This document shows positions 22,251 to 34,890 of a DNA stretch of 64,000 nucleotides, piece after piece. The notes below the pieces were generated by a model, which searched no databases, was not told the DNA's origin, and was given only the letters and a program-made list of their open reading frames with translations. The stretch spans positions 20,802,937-20,866,936 of the forward strand of contig OY855905.1 of NCBI GenBank assembly GCA_963693305.1. Direction: 5' to 3'. Positions within the stretch are counted from its first letter, which is position 1, and each line of letters begins with the position of its first letter. The DNA is from Meandrina meandrites (lineage: Eukaryota > Cnidaria > Anthozoa > Scleractinia > Meandrinidae). The position numbers were made by a program, and so were the translations under genes.

Positions 22251-23588
22251 TTTGGGTACGAATTCCCGTGACCTTGGAACTCCTCGAGACGTAACCGAGA
22301 ATCACTAAAGAAAGCGAATACAAACAGACCTACTCGAAGAACCAACACAAAGGGAAAACGACCAATGACAAACTTGAAAGAACTAAAACTATGAAACTTG
22401 AAACTAAAACAGGAACCTTGATGGAGGTCCAAACCAAGGTGAGCAAGGATTTCCAAGTTCATTTACCGTGGGAAAGTATCCCTCAAATATAAACACTTGA
22501 CTGAATAACCAACACAACCTAAACTTAGATACCTCCCGTGTGTGCTAAACCTTGAATAACCTTAGACTATAAACTTGAGTAACAAAGAAGGACTACATTT
22601 CCAAAGCACTAACCCAAACATGTCCACTGATGAAGAATATCAAACCGAGCCAAGGGCTCTTGAATAACTAAGTTAAACAATATTAAGACTCTGGGCGTGC
22701 TGTGGGGCGCTCAAATCACAGGACAAACACGATAGCTACAAAATTATAAACAACTAGTCATGAAGTAAAATTACTGTATTCTAAAAATAATGTTACGCTC
22801 CATAACATGTCCCTCTTCTCAGACAAAGCATCGTCCTCGATGCCAAAGACATCAGAAAATAACCAGATATACAATATAAATGAAATTGACAAAATTCAAA
22901 CGCTTATAAGATCTTTAAGTTCAAAGAAAGGCTCAAAGTTCGTAACCAAGGTTCTATAAGTAGTCAGTGATTACACTAGGTCTGTAGTGGATAGGACAAT
23001 TACGTTGCACGATTTATTTTGCATCGATATTCAAACAACACAGGTAAGGAATGCAAACATCTACGTGATGTTGTTTAAAACATGTATCAAAATAAAACAA
23101 ACTTGTGTTTAATCAATATCTGATGTTTCGTTTATTATTATTTGACCTGAGACCTCCAACTTGTCCCTGGGGGGGGGGGGGGGATAATAATGTGTAAAGA
23201 AAGCATTCAATTGGGAATAATAAAAAAGTCGGAAATAACAAAAAAAAAAACGCCCGCCCGCTCCTTTTTCTTAGAAATCCGGACGAGAAACATTTGGTTT
23301 TTTTTACTTGGCCTTACCAAAACTGTTACCAAAACATTATGAAAAATACAAAAATATCAAAAGGAAATATAAACAAAACTAACCTAGGTCATGGCTAAAT
23401 GTATCAAAACACTACTTATTAAAACAAAGTTTAAACTAAGAAAAACGAAAATTGAAAAAGCTCGATTATATGAAAAATATCCGTAATGCAGAAGTAGCAA
23501 GGGATAACAAAATTAACACAACAAACGCTGCAGTGCTGTAGTAAATATATAAATGTCAAATAGACGTAGACGCAAAGTCATATAACGT
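22251..23588. other. No gene seen; poly-G tract
   Basis: AT-rich DNA with a 15-nt G run at 23169-23183. No exon with splice borders or known domain. Confidence 0.4.
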
Positions 23589-23845
23589 TTATAAATTGCC
23601 CATTTCTTCATCGTGAGCAACTTGGGTATTGGCCACAAGCCAATCGCAGGCACTAACAGAAAAACGTTCGCCGCAACCACATTCACACATTGGCTTTAAA
23701 AATTCTTTCCTCTGTCGGAAACATCTCAAACAAATTAGGTGGTCACATGGCAAGGTTACCCAGTCTGGACGAACACGGCTACTTTTGCACTCAAAACATA
23801 AGATGCAGATCCATTTTTCCAATCGCCCAATATGATCCATATTCA
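23589..23845 (-). CDS. RING-type zinc-finger terminal exon
   Basis: On the minus strand a strong polypyrimidine tract and acceptor (CTTCATATTCTAG) precede an 85-codon terminal exon with its stop at 23589. It reads C-x2-C near its start (WICILC), then LPCDHLICLRC and CECGC, a cysteine/histidine pattern of a C3HC4-like RING finger. The last His/Cys pairs are compact, so it may be divergent. RING domains usually act as E3 ubiquitin ligases. The exon starts in phase 1, so upstream coding must exist; none was confidently found (24676-25041 is one possibility but lacks a good donor). The frame also runs into the intron, but MTLHILSLFPFLFLHILV there is the polypyrimidine tract, not a signal peptide. 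Confidence 0.55.
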
Positions 23846-23918
23846 CTAGAATATGAAGGAAAAGAAAAGGAAATAAAGAAAGAATGTGAAGAGTCAATTA
23901 CCTTCCATTTCGGCGTAC

Positions 23919-24121
23919 AATCAACTCTCACCTTGCGGACACCCCGCTATTGCGGACACTGCTATTACGCACAAAATTCAGATCCCCGACGAACGCTGTA
24001 GAGGTTTGACTGGAAATGACTCCCATTATTACGGACTCTCGCTATTACGGAATTACGGACACTTTTGGGGGTCCCAAAAGAGCAATTTTATTGTTTTGAC
24101 TCTCGATAAAGCGGACACAAT
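23919..24121. mobile_element. CTCTCGCTATTACGGAC-family MITE, copy 2
   Basis: Shares with 17019-17192 the left end (CAACTCTC.CCTTGCG.ACACC), the block AAAATTCAGATCCCC..TAGAGGTTTGACTGGAAATGA and the CTATTACGGAC words. The right end differs, so this copy is longer or rearranged. Confidence 0.6.
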
Positions 24122-24179
24122 GAAGTTCTCATATGACATAATCACGTAAAATTGCAGTCCGTTGTTCGCTATTTGTCTG

Positions 24180-24485
24180 AAACACACTTCTCAAACTCAT
24201 TAATAATTCATCTGGTGAACACAAAGGAAATCAAAACCGTGACGGTGGTTTGAAATCTGTTCTTAATTAGCAGAGATTTTTAAGATTTTATTTCTCTGTT
24301 TTCTCCGTAGTTTTAGTTTCGATTGAGAAGATATATAAAAAACTCATGAGAGTGTTTCATCACATGTCCAAACACCTCGAAGTTCGTCAAAAATACTCTG
24401 ACGGTAGCGTCGTATTTTCAACTCTCTTCTCGGTGTTTGGAAATGTGAAGAAACACTCTCCCTCGTGTTTGATATATTACTAAAA
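24180..24485. repeat. Dispersed repeat, copy A (pair of 54505-54815)
   Basis: Contains a hairpin with GAGTGTTTCATCACATGTCCAAACACC...GTGTTTGGAAATGTG.AGAAACACTC and a flanking unit with TTTTCTCCGTAGTTTTAGTTTCGATTG. The copy at 54505-54815 has the same blocks in the opposite orientation, inside an intron of the RIM-BP gene. Confidence 0.65.
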
Positions 24486-24675
24486 AGACTTCTGGAATAT
24501 ATATTTTTGCATCAATTCGTTCACTAGCTGTACCACATACTTTGCTTTTTCACTTCAGCTTGCGCCTTTCCCTTCCAGACTCTTTAGGAGAGATCCCTAA
24601 ACCCTCACCCTCCAGTCCCAATGACTGCTTAGCACTTTCACCACTACTGATAGGCTCGTCATAGTCTATGTTATT

Positions 24676-25041
24676 TCACGTATTTTTTAACCAAAGTTGA
24701 AAACTAAATGTACTAGAAGCTGACACTATAAAGTCCTCGGAAATATAAATTTCTACAGATTCGCGTGACGCAAAATCAATAACGTTTCGCGCCAGGCAAA
24801 GGTACCCAGATAATTTTAAGGTAAACAACTCCTCACAAAACTGACTTTCTAAAAATGATTGACAATAATTTGGCGGAAAGCTGAACCGGAAGAAAACACT
24901 AAGAAAACGCTCATTCACCATAAAGTAATTACAAGTTGGCACAAATTCAACAACATTGTCTGTTTCCCAAAATAAGCAACGACCAAAACCCGAAAACAGA
25001 CCTAAAATAAATCCACAGCTTGCCACGAAAACGGCTGACAT
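24676..25041 (-). CDS. Candidate small ORF with hydrophobic N-terminus
   Basis: From ATG at 25041, 121 codons: MSAVFVASCGFILGLFSGFG, a signal-peptide-like or membrane start, then a Cys- and Phe-rich region without a recognised domain. A possible acceptor (CTTTAAATATCAG) lies just upstream, so it may be an internal or terminal exon. Coding status uncertain. Confidence 0.25.
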   Translation of the reverse strand: MSAVFVASCGFILGLFSGFGRCLFWETDNVVEFVPTCNYFMVNERFLSVFFRFSFPPNYCQSFLESQFCEELFTLKLSGYLCLARNVIDFASRESVEIYISEDFIVSASSTFSFQLWLKNT

Positions 25042-25047
25042 GAACAA

Positions 25048-26719
25048 CTATCAACCTGATATTTAAAGAAAGCGAAAAGAGCACTAACTGAAGCTAAGTT
25101 AATAGCTGCTACTTCATGTAGAAAGTTACTCGATACTAAGTGAATTACGAAGTTCATATTATTCAACAAACTGTCAACGAAAAAGTTTGTAGCGAGAAAA
25201 ATTTTGGTTGTGCAGCGCTTTGCAAGATTTCGGACGAATCTTGGCAACCTACGTATATCGCAGGATACCTGTTATGTACGGATGACGGATAGCGATGACC
25301 TTCTGACCATATATGGGCATCGCGCGAATTTGTTGAATAATAATGAAAAATATTAGTCACACCGGCCGTATATAACTTTTACACTTCAGGACCAAAGAAA
25401 TTGATTGAGGGTTCATTTTTTTCTTGTATTTAAGTGTTTAAATTGCTTAAGTTCTGCGGAGATTGAGATTAGTCGACGTAAAACTCGAGTACATAAAATG
25501 GAAACAGTACACCTCACTGAGGAGTTAAAAAACTGTAGTCAAAATTCACGCTTATCCTGGACTAGCTTAATTAATCGTGCTTTGAACAACCCGGCCCAGG
25601 TTTCCTTGGAATGCGTATAGAGTGAAGGGACTGCATGCTATACAAGAAGTGAGGCCCGGTATTGCAGAATAGACAGTTCTTACTTTTGAGGTATATACGG
25701 TATACGTATACAACAGTAGACGTCTAATCAAAAGTGTATACAGAGTATATAACGGTAGCGCGCGAGTGACGTCATGACTCAGACAAGACTCAGACAAACA
25801 AACCGGAAGGGCAGACGATTTTCCTAAAACACTTTCTAAAACAGCCGCTGTTCCTAAAAATCTTTTTTGGAACGAAAACGTTGCCTAGATTTCCTCTATT
25901 TCTCGCAGAACTCGCTGATGTTGTCTGAGCCTCGTGGGGGTATGATCATTTGCATTCTACTTTTGGACCTCGCGTGCTTCGCTATTTATACAGAATTTAC
26001 ACTGTAAATTGACTTTTGTCTGATCTATATAGCTTGAAATTGAGGCTAACGCAGGAAAACTTTTTCTAATGCAAATCACATGAAGCTCTTTTTAATGATA
26101 TTTCCCCGCATTAGCCTCCATTGCAAGCTAGGATAAACGATACAGCCTAATACACCTACCAAACAATTACTCCACTACAAGACTGAAAGTGTGTTTTATC
26201 AAGGGATTATGATCCAGCTCAGATCCGGCACAGGCTCCAATTTGGTTTTGATTATGAAACAAAGAAAAGCCATTCTTTTCATATGCTTTATCTATATCGT
26301 AAATCATATCTGAAGTTGATAATTATGAACTTCTGATCATAGAAGCCAAAGCCATATTAACTAGTCAAAACACTCCTGTAATTTTTATTTTATATTTACA
26401 AAACACACAAATATATAACAAGATAATTACATTACAAATAAATTACAATACATGGCATATATTACGTTAAAAAGCTTACTTCTATATAGTTATACCTTTT
26501 ACCTTTTTTCTCCGGTGTTTGAGAATACTTGAGAAATAAGCTACAGGCGAGTATTTTCTACATTTCTCCCTTATCCTCAAATTCCCTTCGGTAAAAATAT
26601 ATTACAGTCACAGTTATTTCAGTCTTCCAAACAATAATTGCGCATTACCATGAAATAAGCGTTTGATATTTTGGCCTTAAGACAATATCTAATCACATTG
26701 TGATCTCACCTTTTAGCAA
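25048..26719. other. No gene; one partial MITE copy
   Basis: No supported exon. 26030-26140 is a partial copy of the palindromic MITE at 13275-13449. A TA-rich tract with GTATACG words lies at 25690-25750. Confidence 0.4.
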
Positions 26720-26728
26720 ATGACACAT

Positions 26729-26817
26729 TGGTCTGAAATGTCATTCGTCCTTTCTTCCTTACGCCCGCGCCCCTCCTCTGGGGGTAAGGAAGAGAGGACG
26801 GATGACATTTCAGACTA
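26729..26817. mobile_element. 89-bp hairpin MITE with 9-bp target duplication
   Basis: GTCTGAAATGTCAT(T)CGTCC and the inverted GGACGGATGACATTTCAGAC form a near-perfect 31-bp hairpin over a GC-rich loop. ATGACACAT flanks both ends (26720-26728 and 26818-26826). A 9-bp duplication is characteristic of Mutator-like elements. No coding capacity. Confidence 0.75.
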
Positions 26818-27129
26818 ATGACACATACACTATAAAACAAAACAGTTGTTAACGGCACGTTACAGTAGGACCCGCAATTTCCCACAGCGATCGTTGGCTT
26901 CAAGTTCACTCAGTTCTCAAAACAAGCAAGCAAATACAATTTAAAAGGCAATTTTTTCCTTGGTTGTTGCAAAATGTTTACACAAAATACAAAAACCGAA
27001 AGTAAAATTATATTGCACTTCTGTGGTGGAAAGAGGTGCTCAGTTGGGCCCTTAAACACACGAAAACAGAATAATAGATAATGACAAAACACAAAACCTC
27101 ATTTCAAATCTAAAATATCCTATTTTTAA

Positions 27130-27560
27130 ATGTGCATTATCATAGTGTTCACGAAGTAGAGGGCTGAGGTCGGCTACCTAATGTCTCAAGGCAAATCCAA
27201 CATTCAAGGTGGCCTTGCTCTATTTCCATCAAGCAAGATGTTACAGGGAGTCCGTTCAAGACTCGTTCATGAGTTCGCAAATGAGACTTGTCATACTTCT
27301 TACCAATATGAACTGCTTTATGAGTCCTCATTGCAAACGAGCTACTTGCTTAAAGCACTTGCCACAAGGTTTGCACCCTTATGGCCTCTCAACACTATTG
27401 ACTTTTTCATGAACCCAGAAATATCTTCCTTGCCTAAAGCATTTGCCACACTGTTTGCATTCATACGGTTTCTCACCAGTGTAGACGCTTATGTGTCTCA
27501 AAACACATGTCTATATCTTAAACACTCAGTTGCCGTATTGATTCCAATCAAAAGGCTTCT
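27130..27560 (-). pseudogene. Broken C2H2 zinc-finger paralog
   Basis: On the minus strand one good finger survives (about 27415-27480, [15 protein letters not shown]), followed by fingers with in-frame stops and frameshifts (a TAA after the linker VERP, another break near 27345) and finally the terminal motif ECWICLETLGSR. The frame then shifts, so its last His pair (reading EHYDN in another frame, about 27140) is lost. It is clearly a decayed copy of the genes at 13486 and 27772. Confidence 0.8.
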
Positions 27561-27771
27561 CACGGTGAGAAGCCTTATGATCCTTACTTTTAAAGGTGGA
27601 TAAAAGAGTAAGGCAAGCACAATCCCGTTTGTTGTTGGCTTCACTCGTCGCAGTGAGTTCGTTTGGGCTCTTTAAATGAATACATACAAAATGATAGCAA
27701 GGTTCCTGCGCGACCTTACATAAAACACTCTTACAACAGAGAAAAGCTCAGTAAGTTAAAAGAAAAATACA

Positions 27772-29021
27772 CTATTTCATATGATCATGGTAGTGTTCAA
27801 TGAGTAGAGCTTTACTATCCATTTCTTCCAGACAAATCCAACATTCAAGGTGGCTTTGATCGAGTTCTCGCAAGTCGGATGTTGCCATAGAAAAACTATC
27901 ATCTTCATCGCATTCAGTGCCGTTATTGACTGGAAAAGTTCTACAGTTTGCATCTTTGACTGTATTAAGGTAAGCTTCATTAATAATATTATTGTCGTCC
28001 GGTTTGTATTTATAATACTTCTTCCCGATATGGAATTTTCCATGTTCCCGCAATTCACACCCTCGTTTAAAACACTTGCCACACTGTTCGCATTCATAGG
28101 GTTTTTCATCTGTGTGAACTCTTACATGAACATTTAAACTTCCTCTTTGTCTAAAACACTTGCCACACTGCTTGCATTCATAAGGCTTTTCCTCTGAGTG
28201 GGCTCTTTCATGAGTACGCAAACTCCAAGATTTGCTGAACCACTTGCCACACTGTTTGCACTCATAAGGCTTTTCAGGCTTTTCACCAGTATGAACTCTT
28301 TCATGAGTTCGCAAATATGCTGCCCGGCTAAAACACCTGCCACACTGTTTGCACTCATAAGGCTTTTCACCTGTGTGGACTCTTTTATGAATCCTCAAAG
28401 TTCCGAGTTGACGAAAGCACTTACCGCACTGTTGGCATTCATGGGGCTTCTCGCCAGTATGAATTCTTTTGTGTAACCTCAAATTTGATGCCTGCTTAAG
28501 ACACTTGCCACAGTCTTTGCATTCATAAGGCTTTTCACCAGTGTGAACTCTTTCATGAGATTTCAAACTTTGGGCTTGGTTAAAACACTTGCTACACTGT
28601 TTGCATTTATAAGGCTTTTCTCCACTATGAATTCTTTCATGTGTCCTCAAACATTTTGGTCGGCTAAAACACTTGCCACACAATTTGCATTCATAAGGCT
28701 TTTCACCTGTGTGAGCTCTTTCATGAGTCCTCAACGGTGTTGCTTCGTAAAAACACTTACCACACTGTTTGCACTCAAAAGGCTTTTCTCCTCCATGATG
28801 TCTTTCATGCTTTCTCAAACTTCCGGATTGGTTAAAGCACTTGCCACACTGTTTGCATTCATAAGGCTTCTCTCCAGTGTGGACTCTTTCATGTGCCCGC
28901 CAATTTCCTTTGTGAATAAAACACTTGCCACAGTGTTTACATGTAAACCTGTTCTCCCCTGTGTGAGTTCTTTTTTCTTTTCTTATTTTCAGCATCTTAC
29001 TAGCTTTTTCCCTCATGCCTT
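27772..29021 (-). CDS. C2H2 zinc-finger protein, 12 fingers (last exon)
   Basis: A 414-codon frame from ATG at 29016, directly behind a splice acceptor (TTTTATTTGCAG, exon start 29021). Eleven Kruppel-type fingers with TGEKP linkers are followed by an acidic spacer of about 60 residues and the shared terminal finger ECWICLE...H-x3-H. The linker between fingers 8 and 9 is extended by a duplicated EKP (a 9-nt duplication near 28275). N-terminal context and terminal finger mark it as a paralog of 13486-15175 with fewer fingers. It probably binds DNA in the nucleus; the target is unknown. Confidence 0.92.
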
Positions 29022-29271
29022 CTGCAAATAAAATTAATGAAACGGGAGAAAAGATTTAAATAAATTGCATCAGATTTTCACAAAGGCATCTAATCTTCTT
29101 TTTACTTAAGTTAGGCGAAAACTGCTGTGTTCATATATAATTTTCTTACCATGTGTAGTCTGGAAGATGAAGAGAAAGATATTGTCAATTTCAACGCAGG
29201 GTGCAGAGGAGCTAAATTTGACCTTTGTAAATATTTAAATGTTCTACGTAACTATTATATCATACATGGCG

Positions 29272-29988
29272 CAGTGATTTTGGCATCCCCGTAATTTAGG
29301 CACCCCCGTCCCAAAATCCCTAGTGAATTTGTCATCCCCTTTGGGGATGCCAAAATCACTAACAGCGTTGAATAGAGCAAACTGGGGCAAGTGAAGATAA
29401 CCACAATTCCACTCAAAAACCATTTTGCTTTATCGCAAAGCTTTGTCTTTATAAATTTAATCGTTCTTAGCAAACAGTACTAACGTCTTTGCAAATATTC
29501 GCAAAGCAAAACAAACCGTTTGATTCAAGTCCGCGCAGTTATTCTTATAACCGAATCACGCGCCGAAATCTCTTGTACAAACACTCGCATGGTGCTTATC
29601 GCTAAACCTTTCAAGGCAGGTTAATATTTCAAACATTGTAAGAGGTGCATTGTAAGAGCTTCCAATTTGCTCGGCGGATGAAAATTTCAAATGCGAACAT
29701 GATCAACGGTTATAAGAATAACTGCGCGGACTTGAATCAAACGGTTTGTTTTGCTTTGCGAATATTTGCAAAGACGTTAGTACTGTTTGCTAAGAACGAT
29801 TAAATTTATGAAGACAAAGCTTTGCGATAAAGCAAACTGGTTTTTGAGTGGAATTGTGGTTGTCGTCACTTGCCCCAGTCTGCTCTATTCAATGCTGTTA
29901 GTGATTTGTGCATCCCCAGAGGGGATGCCAAATTCACTAGGGATTTTGGGACGGGGCTGCCTAAATTACGGGGATGCCAAAATCACTG
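29272..29988. mobile_element. Inverted-repeat element, ~280-bp arms, CAGTG ends
   Basis: 29272-29547 and 29708-29988 are reverse complements with few differences. Ends read CAGTGATTTTGGCATCCCCG and its inverse, and the loop is only about 160 bp. The CAGTG end resembles hAT-like termini, but no matching 8-bp duplication is seen (ACATGGCG against TGACACCG). Frames inside (for example 29787-30137) are not genes. Confidence 0.75.
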
Positions 29989-30512
29989 TGACACCGCCAT
30001 TTTCGAAATTTTTTTGCGTTTCCACAACCCCGTTCCCAGGGTCCTCTCCAAGGGAGGCCTGGGTACGAGGTTGGCGTTTCCACGCTTCGATGGTCGTGAC
30101 GTCACGATTGCCCAAGGCCTCCGGACGGCCGAGATGACGAGTTTACCGCTCCCTCCTGGTTATCAAATCTTTTTGTTTACGCGGTTCGTTTACGCGCTGG
30201 TTACTATTGGCGTAGCCGCAGACCGACTGACTATGGGCACAAGATCGTTGAGCCGATTTTGAAGCCATTCTGGTGTCGTTTTGTGATGTCATTCGAAATC
30301 GAGAGACAATGATTTTTAATTGCATCACTAAACGACGTCAGAGTGGCTTCAAAATCGGCATAAGAGACAAGTACACGACACATTTGAGGTAGGAAAACTT
30401 TATTTCAAATTAGATAGTTATTTACACAATTGTTTTATGATCGGTGATTTTTCCACACAGTTCTCCATATACACAAGCTGTCCTATACACCGGGCCCATA
30501 CACCTGACGACG

Positions 30513-30917
30513 TACCGTAAATGCTCTAATAAACGCCCACTCTCAAAAATTAACCCCTCGTATCTAATAAGCGCCCCCCCCTTGAGGTACAAATATCTAG
30601 CATACGCCCCGCGTCAAATAGATGCCCCCCTCCAACAATCGCCTCAACCATCGATGAGCTCAACGATGCCAATGACGATGAAGACATTGATATCAAACTA
30701 TGAACGACATCTGCGCAGATTGAATCAGTTCACTACTCACCGCAAACTCTGTTTTCTATCTTACTCCGCAAGCAAACTACGCGTCTTATTTGTTTTGTTT
30801 ACGTTTAAGTGAAATAAACGGCTCTCTCTAATAAACGCATCATATCTATTTAACGCCCTTCCTAGGCCCCCTAAAATATAGTAGACGCCCCGGGCGTCCA
30901 TTAAATCATTTACGGTA
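30513..30917. mobile_element. MITE with TACCGTAAATG inverted ends
   Basis: TACCGTAAATGCTCTAAT..ACGCCC and the inverted right end match at 22 of 26 positions. The interior is full of AATAAACGCC/GGGGCGT words on one strand, as at 7565-7665. If TA is the duplication, the ends are CCGTAAATG, consistent with a TA-targeting family. Confidence 0.65.
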
Positions 30918-33253
30918 TGCAGAGTCGACTTTTGAGCTTGGGAAGCCTATGGTTCAATTTTAGTACATGGAACCGACTGTCAACGCCGCCGTGACACGTA
31001 ATCCGAAAAGAAATGAGTTCGCAGCGGATTGTTTGTTTACAACTAAATAGACTGAAATATCAAATTAGATCGTAAGCTATCATAAATTCGCCGTTTTTAT
31101 ACTAATATCAGTACCACCAGTCGGCACAACTTCTGCAATTCTCACCGACATTGATCAAAATGACTGCCTTCATCCCCCATAGAAACCTGGATAGAAAGCA
31201 AGGCGACTTCCTTCGAGGCTACGTCATACGGACGACGGCGAAGCAGAAGACAACATAAGGTGTTTCAAGGTGTTAAATAACTGTACTCACTTTAACGTAG
31301 ATTTGTTGAATGAACTACTGAATATAAAATGTGGAGAAGTTGTGGCGCAAATCAATTTTAGACCTGTTGATCAATGTAGCGGCGCGCATTCCGTTCGCGC
31401 GTTGTGTTGCCAAGGCTGGGGTGCATGGTCAATGCATGTAGCGGTATTTAGCTAAAGACTTATTTAGCCCTTACCAATGGATGAAATGGGTCGGAAACTA
31501 GTGAACTGAATGTAATGGGATGCAGTGAACATACCTTGCAGGAAATCAGATCCCCAAGACAAGTGAAGCTGCTGAAACAAACTTATTAACTCGCTGGCTT
31601 GAAGTAAGAGCTATTACTTGCTAGTTCGGTAGATATGATAATTAGAAAAATAACAATGGCGACATTTATCTGGGAAGGCAAACAATGCGCTATATGCACT
31701 AATTAGGAAAAGCCTTTGTTTTCGACTTCTTTGTTAATAAACAATGGCCATTCATAGTACTCTGGCATCATTGGTTTTCTTTTTTTTTTTTCTTCTTAAG
31801 TGAAAATACGCGAAGTGTTGCGAGTCTGAAACAAACATATACCAACACGTATAGATAAATGCAAAAGGCACAGACCAGACGAATTCATTGCCCGTTTTAG
31901 CTGTTCTGGTGACCTTGAATTTATCTTGCATTGCTACACTCTTTTTTTGACGCGAATTCGTCATTATCCAACTTTAAATGAATCACATGAATATTGTTGT
32001 TAATTTTGAGAGAATAAATCTGCAAGGTAAAATACTTAAAACTCACCGAAATAACATTAATATTAGTACCCTTTTATTGTTTCATCCTTTTTTGTTTATA
32101 CTCATCTCTTGCAAAAACGTGACTTTTAAATCCTACGATAAAAGACTGCTTTGAGTCAACAGAAATCGATAACGTTTCGACACCGGCTGAACGTCCTTAT
32201 CAATAAAGTCAAAGTATGAGTATTAGTCTAACCCACGGACAGCTGCATAACCGCTCAGGTGTTACACGAAAAAAAAACAGTAAGACACTACCTCTCTGGA
32301 ACCTCCATTGTTATTCAGGGCTAGGGGCATTGTTATGACCTGTTATCTATTGTTTTAAGAACTAATGAAGTAACTCGTTCCGAGAGGTAGTGGGCGACCC
32401 AAAAAAAGAACGAACTACAATGTAGTGCAAAGTATTACAAGGTAATACTTTCTTCAATTAATCAAACACATCCGGGTTAAATAGCTTCAGATTCCTAATT
32501 CCTTAACCAGAATATATAAACGGAAAATGACCCAACGATTCAGGACAATGTAGTGCGCTCTGGTTAGCGGCCCAAGTTTTAATTTTAAGCTCTTGTCACG
32601 TATTGATACCTTAGACTTAACTGAGTCATGACCCACCTTTAATATTAATAGCATAGTTAATAGCCACCAAAATTACGGAGAAGTCAGGTTAAAATTTTAT
32701 AAAAAAAAAAGTTCGAAGACCGAGATTTATGGGTCTCGCACAATGATCCTGTGGAGGTATTTTTCCCGGAAAGATTTGTTGTGCGCCTACGTGCGTACGA
32801 GAGGAACTCAATAAACTGCACTTGTCAATTTTAATTTTAGAACCTGTCACAGGCAAAAAATTCAGAAGGATTAACCTCGAAATATATTGACATCGTTTTC
32901 TTCAACAGAACCATGAGAGGTTTTTACATGTAAGATATTAAGTTTACCATGAGCGATGAAAAATTAATTTATTTTGTACCTATATGGGCCACTGTATAAG
33001 CATAGAAATAGTGTGGCTACTTATTCGGTAACACTGTAATTAACTTGAGCAAAAAAATAATAAATGGAAGCTCCGCTTTTAGGCCTGCCTTAATCTATAT
33101 ATTACTTTAGTTTAAGCGGACACCGAATAATTTACTGCGCAGCCTTTATTGTTTCTGCCTTTTTCCCGTTTCTACACTAAAAACGTGACTTAAGGTCATT
33201 CCGAAATAGAACTGACAATAGATTTTCATTCAAACTTTGTCTATTGATGGTTC
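30918..33253. other. No gene; one small CACTACC inverted repeat
   Basis: No supported exon. 32286-32392 is a 107-bp element whose ends CACTACCTCTCTGGAAC and (inverted) CACTACCTCTCGGAAC pair; its type is unclear. Confidence 0.45.
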
Positions 33254-33498
33254 ATGTTAATGGAACCTAAATTTCAAAATGAAAAAGAGGGGTCCCCGTA
33301 TTCGTTTGGGCGCAGGAGGACTTTGAATGTACCCCATAATTCCTTACAATATCAGCCTCCAGAAAAGTGTCATTTGAACCGTTCAGTTAACGTGTCGCGG
33401 GAGCAGAAACAAATAGGGAGGACGCAAAACGTGATATTTACCAATAGAAGCACTGCATCGACTTCAAGAAACAATTTACTGTTTGTTTCAGGACAAAG
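33254..33498 (+). CDS. Candidate orphan gene, exon 1
   Basis: ATG at 33254 (or 33260) opens 81 codons rich in Ser, Asn, Arg and Gln, starting MLMEPKFQNEKEGSPYSFG. They end at a consensus donor (GACAAAG|GTATGA) in phase 2. The exon at 34891-35161 begins in the complementary phase. No known domain. Together they would encode about 171 residues. This rests on splice signals and phase only. Confidence 0.35.
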
Positions 33499-34890
33499 GT
33501 ATGACAGCGATTCAACTTGTTCCGAACGTACAGTGCTCTCGAGGCCACAAATTTATCTTCACTGGTAGCGGCGAAGTTCAAGTTTCCGTTGATTACTGAA
33601 GTTTCAACAATAGAAATTTGTTTATATTCACTACATAGAAAGGAGGTGTTCACTGCACTCAGAAAAAGAGAAAAAATTGATAGGTCAACGAGCTTGTTTA
33701 CGAGAAAACGACGATTTTTCTCGCGCACGAGCCAAGCCGAAAAGAATCAAAGATCTCTTCGAGATTCGCCTATTTTGCATAGAGTATGCACTGGGGAAAT
33801 GTTACTATTGAAAGCGATTTGCGATGAATTAACAGATTAACCCATTGACTCCCAGTCTAGAAGGCTTTTATTAGCGCGCACCCACCCCCTCAAACATTCC
33901 TGGCTCTTTAACGGCATTTAACATAAACGTGCGAGTGGAAAAAAATATACCATATGCGTACTAAATTCAGAAAAATAATTCCTTTCTGAAGTAAACTTTT
34001 ATTACAGCTAGACACGCTGAAAGACCAATTCATGATTTGAAATGTTAATTATCAACCTTGATAAATTGATCCCAAACCAAACTTTAAGACGGTGAAAAAA
34101 ATTTCTCCACCTCCGCGCGTCATTTTAACAACTCGCAAAAACACGAACTCTTTCTACAAAATATAACGCTAGTTCGAAACACTCTGGTGAAAGGTAGGCT
34201 TTCATTCTGTACAACTGTCACTGACATTTATTTAACCACCAGCGGTATTATCTTGGTACAGAAAAGCGGTAATTGGGGATAATAATTTGCGAATCATGGT
34301 GCCGTGAGATAGCGGAAAACTACTGAATTCCTTCCACAAAATAAACACTCACATTGCTTTTTATTCTATCCATCACTATAACTAATAACAAAAAAAAATA
34401 CTTGTTTGCATTTTCCGAAGTAGTGTAGTAAATCTTTGCATGTAAAAGGTCGTAAACTGACACAATTATTAAATAAACAACAACGCGATGGTAAGTCGGC
34501 CGCACGCTGCATATCAGATGTCACCATGTGCTTTTCAAATCAATACGCTTCAGAAGCCTAAAATTCCAAACGTTAACTGGGCAAATTCACGCTAAAGCGT
34601 AAGTTTAATTTTAGCCTGACGGCTTTTTGCAGTCAATTTTTACCATTTTCCTGTCTGAAGTCTTGAGAAGCTGCATTAAGTCGTGATCAAAACAAAAGAT
34701 TGCGTGACGAGCTAAAAATACTTCTTTCAATGAAGACGACAAACAATAGACTTGTAAAAATAGAAAATATTATTGGCCAATATCCTCTGACAATGAAGAT
34801 TCGCAGCAGCTTTTAAGCATGCAAAACTAAGCGACTCAATCGATGAACAGCACAGATTTTTGAAAAATACCTACCTGTAGTTTCCAAAAG

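Noticed and set aside
25042..25047. Start of the 24676 frame two codons earlier
   Set aside because: That codon is TTG; the first ATG is at 25041.
29264..29996. hAT-type 8-bp duplication around the CAGTG element
   Set aside because: The flanks ACATGGCG and TGACACCG do not match, so superfamily assignment is left open.
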